From assembly GCF_027244095.1 (NCBI RefSeq), contig NC_069657.1, positions 244,754,674-244,818,673 on the forward strand: a stretch of DNA of 64,000 nucleotides, in the 5' to 3' direction. Under the pieces are notes generated by a model. That model was not told the origin of the DNA and ran no database searches. It was given only the letters and a program-made list of their open reading frames with translations. Shown piece by piece: positions 32,440 to 44,610 of the stretch; the stretch's first letter is position 1, and each line of letters begins with the position of its first letter. The DNA comes from Hemicordylus capensis. Its lineage: Eukaryota > Chordata > Lepidosauria > Squamata > Cordylidae. The position numbers were made by a program, and so were the translations under genes.

Positions 32440-33885
32440 CTTCTATATACCAAGGGGCCAGCTTTGAAGTGGGTCAAAGACAACACTTAGGAGCGATCAT
32501 GTCTACTGCCCCGGTGACTTTGCTGTTCCAATTCTCCACCAGGGCATCAACAGGATTGCTGGCAGAGCCAACACTAAATCCCTCCAAGGCATCTTGAAAT
32601 CCTATGGGATCCAATAACCTTCTCGGGCAGACCATCCTAATAGGTCCCTCGCCCCTGCGAATGTGGGGTGTGACAGTGAGTCCAGCCTTAACCAGATGGT
32701 GGTCTGTCCATGACAATGGGGAAATCACAGGCGTCCCCACCCATGGAACACCACCCTGATCAGAGTGAAAGACCAAATCAAGCACGTGACCTGCAATGTG
32801 TGTCAGTCCTGAGACCACTTGAGATAGGCCCATATTCGTCATGGCCGCTATGAACTCCTGAGCCGCCCCGGACAAATTGGTCCCGAAATGAACATTGAAT
32901 TCCCCCAGCACCACAAGCCTGGTGGATTCCAACACCAAACGCGAGATCAAATCCGCCAGCTCAGCTAGGGACTCTGTTGAACAGCGGGGCAATCGGTACA
33001 CCAACAGAAGCCCCAGTCTTTCCCAGACACTCTAACAGGGATCCTGGTAAGGGAGATATTATTCTTGTAGTTATTCTTATAGACCACAGCTACTCCACCG
33101 CACCACCCACAGTCCCTCACTCGCTCCTCAACAGAGTAGCGTGGAGGGAGAAGCTGGGACCACACTGGGCCCCCAGCCTCCCCCAACCAGGTCTCAGTAA
33201 TACATACCAGGTTGGTACCTTCATCCAGAATCAAATCATGGATGGTTTCTGATTTGTTCTGGACCAACCTGGCATTACAGAGGAGCAAGGTGAGGTTACA
33301 AGGGTGGCTGGGACTGCTCTCCAAGGTCAAATTCCTGGCAGGACAGCTGGAAGGGGAAACAGCTAGTAAATTTCTATTTTCCCTTCCTCTCTAATGGCCC
33401 ACTGACTTGCCAATGTTACTTCCTCTGTTTCCCACCACCCCCAGAATTGCCTCCCCACAGTCAGTGGACACACACCCTGTCTCCCAATCTCCAGGTAAAC
33501 CCAGACACATTCTAAAAGATCCTCACCCAGGACTAATTAAAACAGAAGCCCCCCACATACAGATACCTGGGCCAAGAGGCCTGGCCCTCGCTGTTCCCCG
33601 AAGAGGCTCCTATATAGGGCCAGAGATAGCCCCTCTGCTCAGCTGACAGGCAGGAACTGCTGACTCACTCCTGGCCCCGATCCTGCAAAGCAGTCACTGC
33701 CGAAGGCCACAGTTCTACAGGTCAGGCAGGGGACCGGCAGGTGGACTCGCCTTCTCCCTCTCCTGCAGGCAGATGTTCAGTGCAGCAGCAGCAGCAGACA
33801 GCCCACACCATTCTTTCACCCTGGGGAGGTTTTCTGGGAAGCAGGTGGTCTCTTGCAGTGCTGTAGGGCTTCTAGCCATCATCCC
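32440..33885 (-). mobile_element. L2/CR1-group LINE fragment: endonuclease domain, unit 2
   Basis: Minus-strand frames 33330-32965 and 33004-32474 give an APE-type endonuclease: LLLCNARLVQNKSETIHDL, CITETWLGEAGG, GGVAVVYKNNYKNN, then LVVLGEFNVHFG and SWTDHHLVKAG (the usual D-H catalytic pair). A frame change separates the two pieces. No reverse transcriptase follows, so the copy is truncated at its 3' side. Sequence from about 33330 to 33780 is probably the LINE's 5' leader. The family resembles L2-type reptile LINEs. It was present before duplication (copy at 48460-49914). Confidence 0.75.
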
Positions 33886-34950
33886 TCACTACTGGCCACT
33901 GTGGCTGGAGATGATGGGAGCTGTAGTCCAAAAACAGCTGGAGGGCCAAAGTTGAAGAGCCCTGCTTTAGGGCAACAGTGCTGATCAGAGTCAAGGTGCA
34001 TCACTCAATGCATTTTAGGTAAGCTGCAACATGAGTTGTGAGTCTCTAGATCCCACATGGTAGGGGGTAGAGCACCAATTCCTTGTTGCTGTTTACTGTC
34101 TTGTTGAATTAATGAAATTGTGGTCCTTTACTTCCAAATATGCCTCATGTCTTCATCGCACTGGGGGCAATGTGTTATCTTGTTTACCAAGTTTGAATTT
34201 TGTGGTGCTGGCTACTGACAGTCCGAGCTTCAAGGTGTGGCTGAGCGTGGGTTGAAATGCATCCTCAAAACTCAGAAATGTGAGACCAGGATCTATTATA
34301 CTGATTTCTTTTTCATCTCATGAGGAAACAATTCCATGAAGATGGCCAGTAAAACTTGAATCCACCAAAGAATTAGTCAGAAAATTGTTCTTAACACTGG
34401 AAAGAGCCACAGAGAGGCAAACTTGCTTGTAAAGAATTCCACAGATGCATTAATGTACATCGGATAGCTCATAACACACTATCTGGTTCTCCAGTGAATG
34501 CAGATACAAGAAAAAGGAAAGGAAAAGTAATATGTCACCATACTTGTCTTCACACGTCACATGAACATGATACATTCATCATCATGCTTGGAGAACTAAA
34601 GCTTAGCGTCAGCTTTGTGACCCATCGCGAGATCTTTACCCTACTCCAGGAGGAGGGGCTCACAGGTGGAAGCAGCCTTCCATGTGTGCAGCTGATGTGC
34701 ATATGGATGTGCATTCACAATTGCATCATCAGCTTCATCCAGGCTACACTGAACTGGCAAAATGTATCTTTTCGTGCACAAGGGAATGCACATTCCTTTC
34801 TAAAGCCATTAGCTGTTGTACCCAGCTAGAGCGGGATTGTGGTCACCATCGACACACCATACTTTTGTCTGGAACTGATGATGCCAAAATATTTCCCTGA
34901 TTTTCTCTAGGACAGTGTGTCTTCTTCTTCATTTTATTTGATAAAACATG
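33886..34950 (+). other. Unrecognised non-coding block, unit 2
   Basis: It begins with the dispersed-repeat phrase 'gggagctgtagtccaaaaaca' (33919), common in amniote genomes, and continues to the duplicated block equal to 51936-52996. The best frame (34494-34829) shows no family resemblance to me. Nothing else is recognised. Confidence 0.4.
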
Positions 34951-35399
34951 TGTGCCCAAAGCCCAAAACTTACAAAACTTACAAATTTACAGACATGTAA
35001 GCAAAGCAGATGTCTCCGTGTTAAAACACCATCCACGGTGCTCTTTTCGGCATACCAGCTGGTAACTCTTTAAGCCTTAAATACAGTAACCAAACCGAAA
35101 GTGAGAACAAATGAGAGATGAAGACGGGCAAACCTTTTAACCCTTCCAGTGACCAATATATTTCATGGCTTCTTTCATCTCTTCCTCTACATTAATATTG
35201 GGTCGCAACTGCTCTATAAACATTGCTTCTTTAATCTTACGTCTCATTAAATTCCCTTCAGCTGCCAATATTGATTCTTTGTTCATGTTACTTCTCCTTT
35301 ATGTTTTCCTCTCATGTGCATTGCCCATGGTTTGGTTTCTATGGAGAGTATAAGATTAATGTGGGAGCCACCGAATCTGCATCATTTTTAGAAACAGAA

Positions 35400-36190
35400 A
35401 TCTGGATTAGGGGGGCTCAGTGGAACCAGGTGATATAGAAAGCCCATGTAAAAGGAGATCTTAATGAACAGGAATTCTGCACACCCTTGGATAATAAAGG
35501 AGCAGGTTATTAAGGACGTAATTCAGAGGGCTATAGGAGTGTCATCTAGGGAGCATATTGAGACATCTAGAGAAAAGGCAGGAGAGTTGATTCAAATTGA
35601 AGGTTATAAACTTCCATTGTGTAGGAGTAGAGGGTAAAGTTTGAGAAAGGGTTGCGGGTTTAAAAAATTCCATTTGTAACAGATAAATGTACATGGCAGG
35701 CACAGGAAATTCTTACTAGAAATGGTGTTAGGGCTAATGTTGTACGTACAGCACCTAAGACATTTGAAACGACATCCAGTTAAATCCCAAATTTATTATA
35801 TGATAAAAAATGTTGGGGGAATGGATCATTCCATCTGTAAAGAGGACAGTGCATAAGACAGAATGTGTGGAATGTGCAGCATTTTGTATTGGGGGAGCAG
35901 GAAGGCCATTAATGAAAAGATATAAAGAGCATTTGGCTGATATGCAGCACAATACAAATCAAACTGAACCATGGGTGATGCATATGAGGGTTGTTTTGAT
36001 GGATTTTATTTCTTTCACAGTTCAGCCATTATTAATTTACCCACTGATGTACCCACATGGGATTAGGAAGCATGATATCACAGCAAAATGATGTCAAGTT
36101 TAGGGATTTTTGGGGCCAAATACCTCACTTATTAGAAACAAACCATTGGGAGTGGCACTGGAGAATGAACAAAATCTAAAAAGTTTAGAA
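35400..36190 (+). mobile_element. Penelope-like element fragment with GIY-YIG endonuclease, unit 2
   Basis: Broken plus-strand frames include WIIKEQVIKDVIQRAI and, at 35810-36091, a region with ECVECAAFCIGGAGRPLMKR and YKEHLADMQHN. This pattern (paired cysteines, then a YIG-like and a R..EHL block) fits the GIY-YIG endonuclease at the C-terminus of Penelope-like elements. The reverse transcriptase is absent or unrecognisable. The duplicated copy is at 54600-55385, where the YIG word reads FYIGG. Confidence 0.65.
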
Positions 36191-36344
36191 GTGAAACATT
36201 GAAAAATGCAGCACACCTCAGTGGAAAATCGGGACACAGTAAGTTAAGATCACCTTTGGGGATTTTGACACAGGTGCTCTGTTACATCCTGGAGGAAAGC
36301 AGGGAAATGATTTGGTAACAATTGTCCAAAGGTAATCTTGTCCA

Positions 36345-37687
36345 AAGGTTAATCTTGCCTCACCAACCTTTTGGAGTTCTTTGAGAGTGTCAACAAGTGT
36401 GTGGATCAAGGTGATCCAGTTGTCATCGTATACCTGAACTTCCAAAAAGCTTTTGACAAAGTTCCTCATCAAAGACTCCTAAGGAAACTTAGCGGTCATG
36501 GGATAAGGGGACAAGTACATGTGTGGATTGCAAGCTGGTTGAAAGACAGGAAGAGGGTAGGGATAAATGGAGAGTTTTCACAATGGAGGGAAGTAAGAAC
36601 TGGGGTCCCTCAGGTATCTGTACTGGGACCGGTGCTTTTTAATTTATTCATAAATGATCTAGAAGCAGGGGTAAGCAGCGAAGTGGCCAGATTTGCAGAT
36701 GACACCAAACTCTTCCGGGTAGTGAAATCCAAAACGGATTGTGAGGAGCTCCAAAAGGAGCTCTCCAAACTGGGGGAGTGGGTGACAAAATGGCAAATGC
36801 GGTTCAGTGTTAGCAAGTGTAAGGTGATGCACATTGGAACGGAAAACCCCAACTTCAAGTATATGCTGATGGGAGCTGAGCTGTCGGTGACTGACCAGGA
36901 GAGGGATCTTGGGGTTGTGGTGGACAGCTCGTTGAAAGTGTCGACCCAATGTGCGGCAACTGTAAAAAAGGCCAATTCCATGCTAGGGATCATTAGGAAG
37001 GGGATTGAAAATGAAACTGCTAGTATTCCAATGCCCTTATACAAAATGATGGTGTGGCCACACCTATAGTACTGTGTACAATTCTGGTCACCACATCTAA
37101 AAAAGGACATTGTAGAACTGGAAAAGGTGCAGAAGAGGGCAACCAAGATGATCGGGGCCTAGAGCACCTTTCTTACGAGGCAAGATTACAACACCTGGGG
37201 CTTTTTAGTTTAGAAAGAAGACGACTGTGGGGAGACATGATAGAGGTCTATAAAATCATGCATGGTGTGGAGAAAGTGGAGAGAGAGAAATTCTTTTCCC
37301 TCTCAAACAACACTAGAACCAGGGGTGACTCCATGAAATTGATTGCCAGGAGGTCTAGGACCAACAAACCGAAGTACTGTTTCACACAACACATGATCCA
37401 CTTGCGGAACTCTCTGCCACAGGATGTGATGACAGCCAACAACCTGGATGGTTTTAAAAGGTATTTGGATAACTTCATGAAGGAGAGGTCTATCAATGGC
37501 TACTAGTCAGAGGGCTACAGGCCACCTCCAGCCTCAAAGGCAGGATGCCTCTGAGTACCAGTTGCGGGGGAGTAACAGCAGGAGAGAGAGCATGCCCTCA
37601 ACTTCTGCCTGTGGCTTCCAGAGGCAACAGGATGCTGGCCTTGATGGGCCTTGGGTCTGATCCAGCAGGGCTGTTCTTATGTTCTTA
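36345..37687 (+). mobile_element. CR1 LINE 3' fragment, unit 2
   Basis: It matches 11745-13100 of the complete CR1. The frame 36371-37069 has [27 protein letters not shown] and the catalytic [10 protein letters not shown]. The second frame (37054-37506) has LGLFSLERRRLWGDMIEVYK. It ends 'gatccagcagggctgttcttatgttcttaa'. At least one frameshift separates the two frames near 37060. A near-identical copy in unit 3 is 55545-56903. Confidence 0.9.
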
Positions 37688-38513
37688 ACAATTCTCAACG
37701 GAACTATGATGTGGTGGCCGCAGCCTAGCTCTTACTTGAGTGCCACAATTAGTAGGTCTGAAGGGGACTGTGTATTCTCTTTTCAGCATCAGAAGATGGG
37801 TGAAAGAACTCTTCGACTAAAATGAGTGGAATTGTTGAACACTCCATACAATATCCTGGAAAGAGCTTACTCCTGGTACTTTTAAGGAAGATGTTTAGGA
37901 TTGGAGCCAGAACATTTTTATGAGTGTCCAGCGGAGTGGGAAGGATAGAAAATACTGAACATTTCAAGGATGGCTAGCATGATTAACAAGATGGCAAGAA
38001 GGCTGCAAATTCCACATTATTTAGCCTCTAATAGCCAGGCTGGTGATTAACATAGCTTTTGTATAGATATGTTCCAGCCCTTTCCCCTTCGGTATGAAGA
38101 GCAGCCCTCTGAATTTAAAAGCCTATCCATTCTCATCAATACACACTTTACATAATTACCTTACATAGAAAATGAATAAGTAAGTAAGTAAGTAAATATT
38201 TGGTACTCATTATTGCTGGAGCCATCTTTCATAACTGGACCAAGATTTTCAGAGTGAATCAGTTGTTTGGAGATCTTTTGGTTTCTGAGCTCTAGCCTTA
38301 AGACACGTTAATGGAATCTGATTTTCGGAGAAAAGATGCTCATCATTTTCTTTACATACCTCAACACGAGTCGGTTTAAAGCACAGGGGGATGCTGACTC
38401 TGCTCCACTGAATTCTCAAGCCAATTTGGATGTCCTAAGGTCTTCCTAGACATTCTTGGCACCATATTTTTTGGAGACAGCAATAAAATTCTAGAAAGAC
38501 CATGACAACCTAC

Positions 38514-38681
38514 CTTCAAAATTTGTAAAGATGATCATATTGTCATTTTTAATTAAACTCCTCCGAAGCAATCCACTCTATGGTATGATGTAATTCCAGC
38601 CCCAATTTGGGCCTATGTAGCAGTTATAGGAAGAATCAAAAGTTCCAGTAATAGATGGTTTATCCCAAAGAAGTGTACCAT
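38514..38681 (-). pseudogene. MEP1A: MEP1A-B MATH/TRAF second exon
   Basis: A 168-bp exon, acceptor TATGACAG and donor AG|GTAGGTT. It reads DGTLLWDKPSITGTFDSSYN, then GPNWGWNYIIP, a stop, and LLRRSLIKNDNMIIFTNFEG. This aligns with human meprin alpha TVIWDRPSRVGTYHTDCN...RRSFLKNDDLIIFVDFED. The homologous exon is deleted from copy C (791-bp deletion between unit 2 positions 38056 and 38846) and from copy A. Confidence 0.88.
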
Positions 38682-39795
38682 CTGTCATACAAACAAGAAA
38701 TTGGAATGGATGGATCCATTAGTCATGTGCCCTTGGATTAACTTCCAGCATGTATCTGAGGAATGTAGATTCAACTAATGTCCTAGACTTTGCATAGCCC
38801 AATATCCAGCCCACATATAATTATCTACCCCTAAAATGGGGGAAAGCCTTGTGGCAGAAGGGGGTACTTATTGTGCTCCCTATACCAGAGCTAATACTCA
38901 TCAGGTGCTCCTCCACACTTAGGCTTGAATCTAGACCTGGGTGAAATCCCTGCTCTCTCACTTGGCTTGGGGATCTAAACTGCCTTGGTTGCCCTTGTGG
39001 ATTATCTACACTGGAATGGAAGTGGAGGGAGGTCAACTTCTGATTCTCAGATACTTTCATCAACAACGACATCTTAGTCCAGTGCAGTTCTGAAACAAGC
39101 AGTGCTGCAAATCTAGCACTGGACTCCAGAATTCCACAGCATCTCCTCGTTTAGCTCCCACACAGCAAATGAGCAATTGTACCCTTACTGTGCTATAAAT
39201 TAATTGGCCATAATCCAGCACAGGCATTATTGATTAACATTTTCTCCAATAAAACTGTGATCAGTAATAAACCAAAGTACATTACAAAGAAAAATTTGGG
39301 TACACCTTAATAGGTGTACATCTGTTTGCATAGTTACAATCAAAAGGAATCTAGCCCAGAATGCACCCTTTCCCAAGAACTGGCACTCCTACTTCACAGA
39401 TTTTATAGAATATTAGCAGGAGGACGAACAATATATTATCTTAGGTGTCATCTTCCTTCCTTCTGGCCATAGTCCTTCAGGCACCAACATCTGTGATGGA
39501 TACAATGACTAATGTGCACCATCATGATTGCCAGATTTAAACATAGAACGTGCTTCTTTTTTCTATTTGCAGTCAGAATGAGCCTCTGTTAACTACATGG
39601 CTTCTTAATTATTAGGGAATTACACTAAAAATATTGTACTAGGATTTTAAAGACTCTAAATGGGTTTATATGATAGATCAGGACACAGAGGCCAGTAAGA
39701 ATCAATGCAGCTGTGCAGTTGGAAAACCTATTCTGTAACCCTGCCCCCTGAAAAACAGAACAAAAAGTGAACTAGGACATGGGTCTTAGACTTAC
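38682..39795 (-). other. MEP1A-B intron between the MATH exons
   Basis: Non-coding. It matches 57300-58812 of unit 3 apart from the LINE insertion at 57368 there. No exon, transposon or RNA gene is recognised. Confidence 0.6.
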
Positions 39796-40285
39796 TATGC
39801 ATTTGATTAGGGTCTTTGGTAAAGCCTCGGCTGGATGACATCCTTTGAGTGATGTCAGGATCTTGATCGCTATGGGGAATGTCACTTGCCTATTCCCAGC
39901 TGGCCACTCTAGAATTCCATCGTTCTCGCTGCTACAAAGGGAAAACCCAATTCTGAAGTCGCCACTAACTGAGCTGGGTGAGCCATGGGGATAGAGCCTG
40001 ACCACAAAGCAATAGGCCTATGAGTTATAGAATAAGGGGCTTGAAATATAGTCTCCTTTGGAGGTCATATTAAAAAGCGAAGTGAAGTTCCTTATCTGCC
40101 AGACACTTGTGGGGCACTGTGTCTCAGTCAGACTGATATCGTCAATGTCAATTCCACCAGCAGAGTTGGATGGGTCTCCTCGGATGCCATGAAAAATAGA
40201 AAAATATAGATGCCATGAAAATAGCAGATTTTCGCCTGGCTATTAAAGGAAACGGATGCTAATATCCAGTGTTGTTCTCCATGAA
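39796..40285 (-). pseudogene. MEP1A: MEP1A-B MAM-end/MATH exon
   Basis: A 490-bp exon, acceptor TTTTACAG and donor ATA|GTAAGTC. It reads [14 protein letters not shown] (MAM), then a 26-bp duplication with 'catggcatc' twice, then [20 protein letters not shown], then a stop in place of Glu (LFYNS*AY; human RFYNSEGY), then RLYPHGSPSSVSGDFRIGFS and ENDGILEWPAGNRQVT. After that a one-base deletion moves the frame to DQDPDITQRMSSS (human DQEPDVRNRMSSS). All three lesions are also in copy C. Confidence 0.92.
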
Positions 40286-40377
40286 CTGTAAAAGGAGACA
40301 GAAAACTTCATTTATACCAATAGCATGTATACCTTCACATAGGCAACAACATTAATTCCTTCACTAGTATGTGATAC

Positions 40378-40560
40378 TCCATAACCATTAGTATTCAATA
40401 CTCCAAACAGCCTAACAACAACAAAAACAACAACCTTTATTTGTTAGCTGCCCCATAACCATTAGTATTCAATACTCCAAACAGCCTAACAACAACAACA
40501 ACAACAACCTTTATTTGTTAGCTGCCCCATAACACTCTGGGTGGCTTACCACATTTAAAC
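40378..40560 (-). repeat. SINE-like repeat with local tandem duplication, unit 2
   Basis: The segment 'ccattagtattcaatactcc' through 'ctttatttgttagctgcccc' is present twice, each followed by a CAA-rich run. The second copy continues into the minus-strand block GTAAGCCACCCAGAGTG. Counterparts at 24340 and 59455 have single copies. Confidence 0.6.
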
Positions 40561-40727
40561 ATGAGATTAAAACACATATTAAATCATAACAGACAAAAAA
40601 TGGGGGGAATACAAAATCTAAATAAAAAATAATTTTAAACACCCTATTGTTTCTTCCTTTTAGCTTGTTTTTAAGACAAATGGTATAGCAGGTGACTTGT
40701 GAAGATACTGTATTGTATTCAAGCAAA

Positions 40728-40884
40728 ATAGGCTTGGAAATGGTGCCTGAATCAATTCGGGTTGCATCGGGAGTGATTTTATTCTATCCCGAATCTGACC
40801 CCTTTTTTCCAGGGTGATTCATTATGGGGTAGAATAATTGAATCACCCCCGATTCAACCTTGATCAATTCATGCACATCCTTAA
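40728..40884. mobile_element. Short non-autonomous hAT-like element, unit 2 copy
   Basis: The orthologous copy of 24586-24743, with the same borders and inverted ends. In unit 3 it was removed together with MAM exon 2 by a deletion near 59648. Confidence 0.5.
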
Positions 40885-40945
40885 TGATTATAGATGCTAT
40901 TTGTCTCCTGCATAAATGTCAGTTATAGATTACTTTAAGGCTCAC

Positions 40946-41162
40946 CATAGATCGTCTGCAGTTTCAGTGTCTTCCTAACATTCCCAGTTCCATCATCGCT
41001 TTTAATCCAGATGATGAGCGCATCTTGTAGACTGCTATCAAATTTGTAAAAAAAACTGTAGATACTTTTCTTTCCTATTTGGGTAGAAGATGCGGGACTC
41101 CAAAACGGCTGATTCACCCGAATGCCCTACTGTGGTATCCAGGTGCATATAATATCCCCTCT
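40946..41162 (-). pseudogene. MEP1A: MEP1A-B MAM exon 2, frameshifted
   Basis: Acceptor TTTGTAG and donor G|GTGAGCC border the exon. It reads MHLDTTVGHSGESAVLE, SRIFYPNRKEKYLQFF, then a frame change in a T-run (8 T here, 7 in copy A), then YKFDSSLQDALIIWIKSDDG and GNVRKTLKLQTIYG. It lacks the 31-bp duplication of copy A. Absent from copy C. Confidence 0.9.
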
Positions 41163-41781
41163 CTACAAAGCAGATACAGGGAGGAGGTTGCTTAACATCA
41201 GAAGACTCTTGCTCATTTTGGACTATCATATAGGAGTCTATGGTGCCACACAAGCACCACTAAAATGGGGGAGGGGGAGTGGAACTGCTCTTCCCTCATT
41301 CTCTCTGTCGGCCTTTATTTCATTACTGTTGCCTCATAGTCAGATGGGACTATAAGCCATAAACTGCAATGAGAATATATGGTTCCTCAGCAACCATACA
41401 GATAAGCTTATATAATTTACAGAGATCTGTAGAGAAGCAGGTGACTAGGTGAATTCTTAGCAGTCACGTGAATTCTCAAGTTCATTCCTCCACACTTGTA
41501 GCAATTATCAGTAAGCTATGAGGCAGATCAGCATAAGTGAGGCCATCAAAATCCAGTGTCAGTAGGGAAGATAGCAATCATCTTTAGGCAGATTTGACCT
41601 GAGAAGACATTAGTTGCTGACCATGGAACTACAATATTACAGGTAAGTAATGAACCAATGTAATGAAGCCAACTTTTTCGTGTCTACAGAAATGCCAAAT
41701 GATTCTACATAGGGAATCAGACTGTGTGGTTACAAAAAAATAACGGGAAGCAACTTCTGACTCTTTTCACTAACACTGTCC

Positions 41782-42079
41782 CGGGGCGTAACTATAATAG
41801 GGCAAGGGGAGACAGTTGTCTGGGGGCACACTGCCTTGAGGGCCCCGAGAGGCAAGTCACGTGACTGACTCCCCCAGCCGTGCACCTGCCCGGGCTTCCT
41901 TCAGTTGTATTCATCCTCCGAAACTGATGTGAGCGTTAAGACCTGGAGCTACCAGAACAGCACGTCTTTCTCTAATACCATTAAATGACTTGCATTGTCC
42001 ACAATTTACAAAATCTTTTAAAAAATAATTTAGGATGATGTTCTATTGTGGCACATAGTATGTATGTATATATGTCTGT

Positions 42080-42132
<53 letters not shown>

Positions 42133-42194
42133 TGTGTGTGTATAACTTCAGTAAGGGGGGGAGCATTTTATACTCTTGTCTGGGCCCACTCCTG
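41782..42194. mobile_element. Non-autonomous hAT element private to MEP1A-B
   Basis: A 413-bp insertion in an intron. It is flanked by 8-bp target duplications that differ at one base (CACTGTCC at 41774-41781, CACAGTCC at 42195-42202). The left end reads GGGGCGTAACTATAATAGGG, a start known from hAT elements, and the right end reads CCCACTCCTG. It contains a long GT microsatellite (42066-42141). Copies A (25984) and C (61893) show the empty site. Confidence 0.8.
42066..42141. repeat. (GT)n microsatellite
   Basis: More than 30 GT units with a few interruptions, inside the hAT element at 41782-42194. Confidence 0.95.
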
Positions 42195-42443
42195 CACAGT
42201 CCTGACTGATGGCTCAAGTTCAGCCAAGGTGTTTAATAGCGGTTACACCCTGAGACATTTTGAGCAGTTTTGAGTACAATCCAGCATTTTGAAACCCTTT
42301 CCCCCCCAGTGGGAAAGAGGTTTAAGCATCTGCTTTGATCAATCCCATAGAAATCAGTGGGACTGAGAGGAGCTTACATCTGCTTGGACTGTGCCCTTTA
42401 TTTCTGCTTGAATTTTCCTTATCAGTCACTATTTTAAATCTAC

Positions 42444-42590
42444 CTGCACAGCGGCCCAACAAGGTGTGGTCCTTATCAACCGGCGTAGTCAACGTATGCT
42501 CCCAGTCAGCATCATCGTTTCTATTCTGCACCATGCCACAGATATTAATGGACTCAAAGGAGCACTGGTCAAGGAGGGTAAGGCTAGAAG
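42444..42590 (-). pseudogene. MEP1A: MEP1A-B MAM exon 1 (open)
   Basis: A 147-bp exon, acceptor CCTACAG and donor GCAG|GTAGATTT. It reads LTLLDQCSFESINICGMVQN, then RNDDADWEHTLTTPVDKDHT and LLGRCA. Unlike copy A it has no stop. Copy C (62144-62290) is also open. Confidence 0.9.
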
Positions 42591-43172
42591 CTGTAGGATA
42601 TGCAGACGTATTCCATATGAAAAATAAGACATTTTATCTGCAAACCAACCATACAAAGCATCCTGCTGCCTGAGAGTTTCCCTGCCTGAAGTGACAGAGG
42701 AGGTAGTCCTGGATTCAGGATTTAAGACCCCTCAGTTTATTTTGGGCGATACTAGGATCCATGTTGAGGTTACCTTTGGGAGGCAGTTCTGGACTTTACA
42801 GCCACCATTACAACCATGGAGCTGACCCAAAATGTTATCATCAAGCTTACAAGTCATGCTCTCAAGACTGACTGGTGGAATGGTCTAGGAGATAGCCAAT
42901 GCTTTAAATAATTTTAATTTTTTTTTAAAAAAAAGAGAGGCTGATCCCAACCACCATGTAGGATCCATTTGTGTAACCATTCCTTGAGAAACCTTCCTTG
43001 GACCCCAATTATTTGTCTCACTATTACCTGTCATTAATCCCCTCATTTTGGAAAAGTGTTCAGAGTGACAGTTCCGCTTCAGACACTCTTGTACGATGCT
43101 GATTAGCTAGATACATTTCAATCTGACTTGATGATATCAGGATTTCAATGAACAAAGGAAAATCCAACTTAC

Positions 43173-43394
43173 CACCACTGTACATACAATTCAGTCTTTG
43201 TAGATCTATCCTGCTCAAATCCTGGCTTCCCCCAATTACCTCATTGAATTCTGGAATTATAGTTGTAATTGTCGGAATGCTACTGTTCTTGTTGAATGAA
43301 TAAGGTCTATAATGCATGATGGATTCATATACGTAAGGGGTGTTTAGGTCAGACGTGAAGCTATCATCATGTTTGTTGAAGTTATGCTCCTGAT
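43173..43394 (-). pseudogene. MEP1A: MEP1A-B astacin C-terminal exon
   Basis: A 222-bp exon that reads through [19 protein letters not shown] and [20 protein letters not shown], and ends RLNCMYSG, so the last astacin cysteine (YNC in A and C) is replaced. Just past the exon a strong donor, G|GTAAGT, is present. Copies A and C have lost it in a shared deletion of about 110 bp. Confidence 0.88.
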
Positions 43395-44410
43395 CTAAAA
43401 ATCATAGGAGATCAAATTATTATAGAGGCCATTGTATGCAACCATATACAGATAATCCAGTCCCAATGAAATCTTGTTATCTTGAGAACACAGCTCCAGG
43501 CACCAAAAGGAAAGGAAAGGAAAGGTTGTGTTGTCGAGTCAGTGTCACCTCCCGGTGACCGCAGAGCCATGTGGTTTTCTTGGCAGAATCCAGGAGGGGC
43601 TTACCCAAGGGTAAATCTTTAACACACCTTTCATTATCAGAACACCTGGCATGGTGTTGCCACAAGTCCTGCACCATTCTGCATCTGGTACCTGGGACAG
43701 AGATTTGTGAGCTTACCTGTTGGCCTTGGGAATGTACTTTTAGGCACAGCTGACCCAGAGTTGCTCCTTCCCCCACGGAAGCCACTGAATGCAGCTGCCA
43801 GACTGTTTTCTCCTGCTCTGGCCAGTGGCCAGAGCTAGACCAGTTGCATGGCACTACTGCATTCCGGTGGGAGAAAGGCGGACTTCAGTCAACCTGCTTC
43901 ACCTCTTCACCTGTGAAGGTAGTCCCTCCCCTCTATAGGAAGTGACCCTACCTGCCTGTCTCTCACACATCCATCACAGAAATCCCTCAAGGCTATTTCT
44001 GCTATCTCCTATAGAAGCCCACCCCTCCTTTCCTTCACAGATGAATTGGCTTCTCTCGCTCAGGAAGGGGGAAAGTTGGCGGCAGCAGGACCAGGTGCTT
44101 TGGATCTATTTGTGTGTGTGCACATCTGCTCGTCCTCAGTGGGCCCTTGCAGAATTTGAGCACAAAGGCACATGGAGCTGTCCTATGTGTGCTGCCGCCA
44201 TGCTCTCTCCTGTCCTGTTGCTGCTGCACTGTGCTCAGGAAGTTACAGGCAAAAGCAGAGCCCTTGGAGAGAAACTATGAAGGAAGCCAGATGGTGAATA
44301 CTTTCTGATCCCATTTGAGCATTCCGGTGAAATGCACAGATTTCCACTATGGGTCCAAAAGAATGTGGACCTGGAGTCTCCCAAAGACTTCCCCATCTTC
44401 TCACCATTAC

Positions 44411-44586
44411 CTTCAATAATATTGTTCTACCAAATCTTTACATAATCGTCCCGGTCACTCCATGATTGTTCATGATAAAACCCCAGTGCATGCAGAATCT
44501 CATGCTCTACTGTAATTTTATAGTCACAACCAAATCCAATGGAAAGAACCTGGCCAGTCTGAAAATCACCCACGTAAGAGCAGCAT
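44411..44586 (-). pseudogene. MEP1A: MEP1A-B zinc-site exon with an internal stop
   Basis: A 176-bp exon with the full zinc signature [12 protein letters not shown] and [10 protein letters not shown], followed by TAG where copy A has a second Trp. Protein made from it would end inside the catalytic domain. The last part reads NNIIEG before the donor. Confidence 0.9.
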
Positions 44587-44610
44587 CTGTTGGACAATGA
44601 AACTTGATAA

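Larger units (their letters stand above)
38514..44586 (-). pseudogene. MEP1A: Meprin A subunit alpha-like gene, copy B (pseudogene)
   Basis: The most complete of the three copies. Exons on the minus strand are: zinc site 44411-44586, astacin end 43173-43394, MAM 42444-42590, MAM 40946-41162, MAM-end/MATH 39796-40285, and MATH 38514-38681. The order and domain content match vertebrate meprin alpha. Disabling changes: a TAG stop in the zinc-site exon right after KIW; loss of the last astacin cysteine (YSG for YNC); one extra base in the T-run of 40946-41162; a 26-bp duplication, a TAG stop (40018-40020) and a one-base deletion (near 39868) in 39796-40285; and a TAG stop in 38514-38681. Later exons (EGF-like, transmembrane) and the 5' exons are not recognised. 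Confidence 0.9.

Noticed and set aside
34494-34900. Plus-strand frames repeated at 52730
   Set aside because: Conserved only because the whole block is a recent segmental duplication; no family match, no domain.
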